NCBI RefSeq assembly: GCF_003149535.1
Contig: NZ_QGDB01000004.1
Coordinates: 2,501-66,500, forward strand
Source: Falsochrobactrum shanghaiense
Lineage (GTDB): Bacteria; Pseudomonadota; Alphaproteobacteria; Rhizobiales; Rhizobiaceae
Direction: 5' to 3'
Length of the DNA stretch: 64,000 bases
Shown: piece by piece, positions 62,123-64,000 of the stretch
How positions within the stretch are numbered: position 1 is the first letter of the stretch
Layout: each line of letters opens with the position of its first letter
Translations under genes and position numbers: made by a program
The notes under the pieces: generated by a model
The model's input: the letters and a program-made list of their open reading frames with translations, nothing else
What the model was told of the DNA's origin: nothing
The model's database searches: none

Positions 62123-63202
62123 TCAGCCTTCTCTGATCGCCGCGCGGTCCACCGACACCGCCTTGACAAGAGCAAAGACCTTTTCACCTTCGCGCAAGCC
62201 CAGTTCGTCAACCGAACGCCGCGTCAGCCGCGCGCCGAGCCGCCGCCCCTTGAAATCGAGCGCCACGAGAGCATTCGGCCCCCCATCGGCCTCGATTGCC
62301 TTAATGGTTACAGGCAGGATATTGCGAATGCTGATCGTATCGGGCACGGCGCGGGCGATGGAGACATCGCGCGCCCGCACGCGCAGGCGCACATGCATAT
62401 TCTTGCGCAACCCCATATCGCCAAGCTGGAAAATCGCGCCGTCCAGATCGATTTCCGCCAGTTGATAGGCGCTATCATAGGCACAAACCATGCCTTCCAG
62501 AAGCACGCCGCCGCGCTCGCCATCCGCATCGATTATCGGGAAGATTTCCGCAGCCGGTCCACTCGCCTGAACCTTACCGCCCGAAAGCAGCACGATTTCA
62601 TCGGCAAGCCGCGCCACTTCATCGGTCTCATGGCTGACATAGACGATCGGCACATGGCTTTCATCGCGTAGCCGCTCGATGAAGGGCAATATTTCCTGCC
62701 GCCTTGCATGATCGAGTGAAGAGAGCGGCTCATCAAGCAATAAAAGCGCAGGATCGGACAAAAGCGCGCGCCCGATGGCAACGCGCTGGCGCTCGCCGCC
62801 CGAAAGTGTCGATGGACGCCGCTCAAGCAGATGTTTTATGCCGAGCAGGTCTAGCACTTCGCTAAAATTGCGCCTCGCCTCGCGCCGCCCCGCCCAGCGC
62901 GCATAGGTAAGATTGCTTTTGACATTCATATGGGGAAACAGCCGCGCTTCCTGAAAGACATAGCCGATGCGCCGTTTTTCGGGCGGCAGGTTGATGCTTT
63001 TCTGTGCGTCGAAAAATGTGAAATCGCCCACGGCAATGCGCCCGCTTTCGGGCCGCAATGTGCCCGCAATCATCTTCAAAAGCGTGGTTTTGCCTGCACC
63101 CGAATGACCGAAGAGAGCAGTCACGCCCCAATCGGCGGCAAAATCGGCCTCGACGGCGAATTTACCGTTGCGGCCTGCAATGGAAACCTCAAGCCTGCTC
63201 AT
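62123..63202 (-). CDS. modC: Molybdate ABC transporter, ATP-binding protein
   Basis: 359 residues. Walker A GHSGAGKTT is at 32-40, the signature is LSGGERQRVAIGRAL, and the C-terminal Mop/TOBE domain (about 290-355, RARDVSIARAVPDTISIRNILP) binds molybdate and marks ModC. It powers molybdate import for molybdoenzymes. The ATG at 63202 overlaps the modB stop by 4 bases. Confidence 0.95.
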   Translation of the reverse strand: MSRLEVSIAGRNGKFAVEADFAADWGVTALFGHSGAGKTTLLKMIAGTLRPESGRIAVGDFTFFDAQKSINLPPEKRRIGYVFQEARLFPHMNVKSNLTYARWAGRREARRNFSEVLDLLGIKHLLERRPSTLSGGERQRVAIGRALLSDPALLLLDEPLSSLDHARRQEILPFIERLRDESHVPIVYVSHETDEVARLADEIVLLSGGKVQASGPAAEIFPIIDADGERGGVLLEGMVCAYDSAYQLAEIDLDGAIFQLGDMGLRKNMHVRLRVRARDVSIARAVPDTISIRNILPVTIKAIEADGGPNALVALDFKGRRLGARLTRRSVDELGLREGEKVFALVKAVSVDRAAIREG

Positions 63203-63882
63203 TTTGCCTCTCCTGCAAGCCTGCGCTGCAACCATTCAGACAGCACCACCGCGAGAATGGAGATGACTGCGCAAATGATAATCAGCCGGAAAGCCTCGGC
63301 GTCGCCGGAGGGCGTTTGCAGCAGCGCATAGATGGCCAGCGAAAGGGTCTGCGTTTCGCCCGGAATATTGGAAACGAAAGTGATGGTTGCGCCGAATTCG
63401 CCCAGCGCCTTGGCAAAGCCCAGAACGGCCCCGGCCAGAATTCCCGGCAGCAAGGGCGGCAATATCACCGTGCAGAATGCGACGAGCCGACTTGCGCCCA
63501 GCGTGCGCGCTGCTTCCTCCAACCCCCGATCCAGCCCCTCGATGGAAAGGCGAATAGGACGAACCAGCAGCGGAAAAGCCATGACGCCGGCGGCAAGTGC
63601 GGCCCCCGTCCAGCGAAAGGCAAAGGAAAGCCCCAGCCATTCCTGTAACGGCGCGCCCAGCGCACCCCGTGCGCCAAATGCGACCAGCAGCAAATAGCCC
63701 GTGACGACGGGAGGCAGCACCAGCGGCATGGTGACGATAGCCTGCATGAGCGACTTTCCCGGAAATTCAAACCGGGCCAGCACCCACGCAACCGCAAAGG
63801 CGACCGGCAGAGCAATGATGATAGCCACTCCGGCAACGCGGAGCGACAGCAGAACGATCTGCCAGACGCCTGCTTCCATCAT
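63199..63882 (-). CDS. modB: Molybdate ABC transporter, permease
   Basis: 227 residues with about five helices. The EAA-type loop reads GLEEAARTLGASRLVAFCTVILPPLLPGI, and GFAKALGEFGATITFVSNIPGETQTL is the ModB signature. Its first ATG shares a base with the modA stop (TAATG). It overlaps modC by 4 bases. Confidence 0.95.
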   Translation of the reverse strand: MMEAGVWQIVLLSLRVAGVAIIIALPVAFAVAWVLARFEFPGKSLMQAIVTMPLVLPPVVTGYLLLVAFGARGALGAPLQEWLGLSFAFRWTGAALAAGVMAFPLLVRPIRLSIEGLDRGLEEAARTLGASRLVAFCTVILPPLLPGILAGAVLGFAKALGEFGATITFVSNIPGETQTLSLAIYALLQTPSGDAEAFRLIIICAVISILAVVLSEWLQRRLAGEAK

Positions 63883-64000
63883 TACTGCGCGGTCTCCCCG
63901 GCTCCGACAAAGCCCTTATCCTTGATGATCGCCTGTCCTGCATCGCTTTCTAGGAAGGCGAGGAATGCCTTGGCCGCATCCGATTCGTTGCTCGCAATCA
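63882..64000 (-). CDS. modA: Molybdate-binding periplasmic protein, C-terminal end
   Basis: Only the last 38 or so codons are inside the window; the gene continues beyond the right edge. The reading SNESDAAKAFLAFLESDAGQ followed by AIIKDKGFVGAG is the usual C-terminal helix pair of ModA. The stop TAA overlaps the modB start by one base. Position before modB-modC supports the call. Confidence 0.85.
   Translation of the reverse strand, partial: IASNESDAAKAFLAFLESDAGQAIIKDKGFVGAGETAQ

Noticed and set aside
1..64000. CRISPR array, insertion sequence, prophage, tRNA or rRNA
   Set aside because: No regularly spaced repeats, transposase or integrase, or recognisable structural RNA was found on either strand.

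Overview
The window reads as chromosome II-type DNA of the Brucella/Ochrobactrum group (Alphaproteobacteria, Rhizobiales). The signs are a rhizobial-style flagellar cluster with motB-motC-fliK, motE, flaF-flbT and an OmpR-type regulator of the FtcR/Rem type; a LuxR regulator matching VjbR directly beside that cluster; and dispersed palindromes of a type common in Rhizobiales. I cannot fix the species. Every flagellar gene is open from start to stop, whereas several are disrupted in some classical Brucella.

Layout. 1-5191: zinc homeostasis. The tail of an Rrf2-type regulator meets zigA (COG0523 metallochaperone); znuA diverges from znuC-znuB-zur, and three Zur-box-like palindromes sit upstream of zigA and between znuA and znuC. 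5320-5655: a PilZ protein. 5650-39894: flagellar genes in blocks. Minus strand, read right to left: DUF1217-flgF-fliI-orf-flgB-flgC-fliE-flgG-flgA-flgI-motE-flgH-fliL-fliP; fliC alone with a terminator; fliF-fliH-like-motB-motC-fliK-lytic transglycosylase; ftcR; flgE-flgK-flgL-flaF-flbT-flgD-fliQ-flhA-fliR-fliJ-like; flgJ-flgN-like-orf. Plus strand: motA-fliM-orf-fliN-fliG-flhB. No chemotaxis genes, sigma-28, flgM, fliD or fliS are visible. 39965-41219: an unknown small gene and vjbR. 41861-45811: a four-gene ABC importer of the spermidine/iron type, substrate unknown. 45808-47217: gnd. 47413-55862: a polysaccharide locus (Wzy/ligase-like, two glycosyltransferases, WecG-family transferase, DUF6492 protein, Wzx-like flippase, Wzz-like protein) without a visible priming transferase or Wza-type exporter. 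55806-58071: a GNAT protein and a type III ornithine/lysine decarboxylase behind a roughly 400-nt untranslated leader with a good promoter. 58436-62054: LysR regulator, DUF1007 plus NicO metal exporter, a small membrane protein and a GNAT. 62123-64000: modC-modB and the 3' end of modA (molybdate uptake).

How it fits together. The flagellar genes encode the basal body, rod, rings, hook, filament, export apparatus (no FliO seen), stator and switch. FtcR probably controls them at transcription, and FlaF/FlbT control flagellin afterwards. VjbR, known in Brucella as a quorum-sensing regulator of virulence, flagellar and surface-polysaccharide genes, lies between the flagellar genes and the polysaccharide locus. 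The most interesting non-coding signals are a GTTAA-N6-GTTAA direct repeat shared by the ftcR and fliC upstream regions, the long decarboxylase leader, a 3 x 19 bp tandem repeat beyond znuA, and the clustered Zur sites. No tRNA, rRNA, CRISPR array, insertion sequence or prophage was seen.
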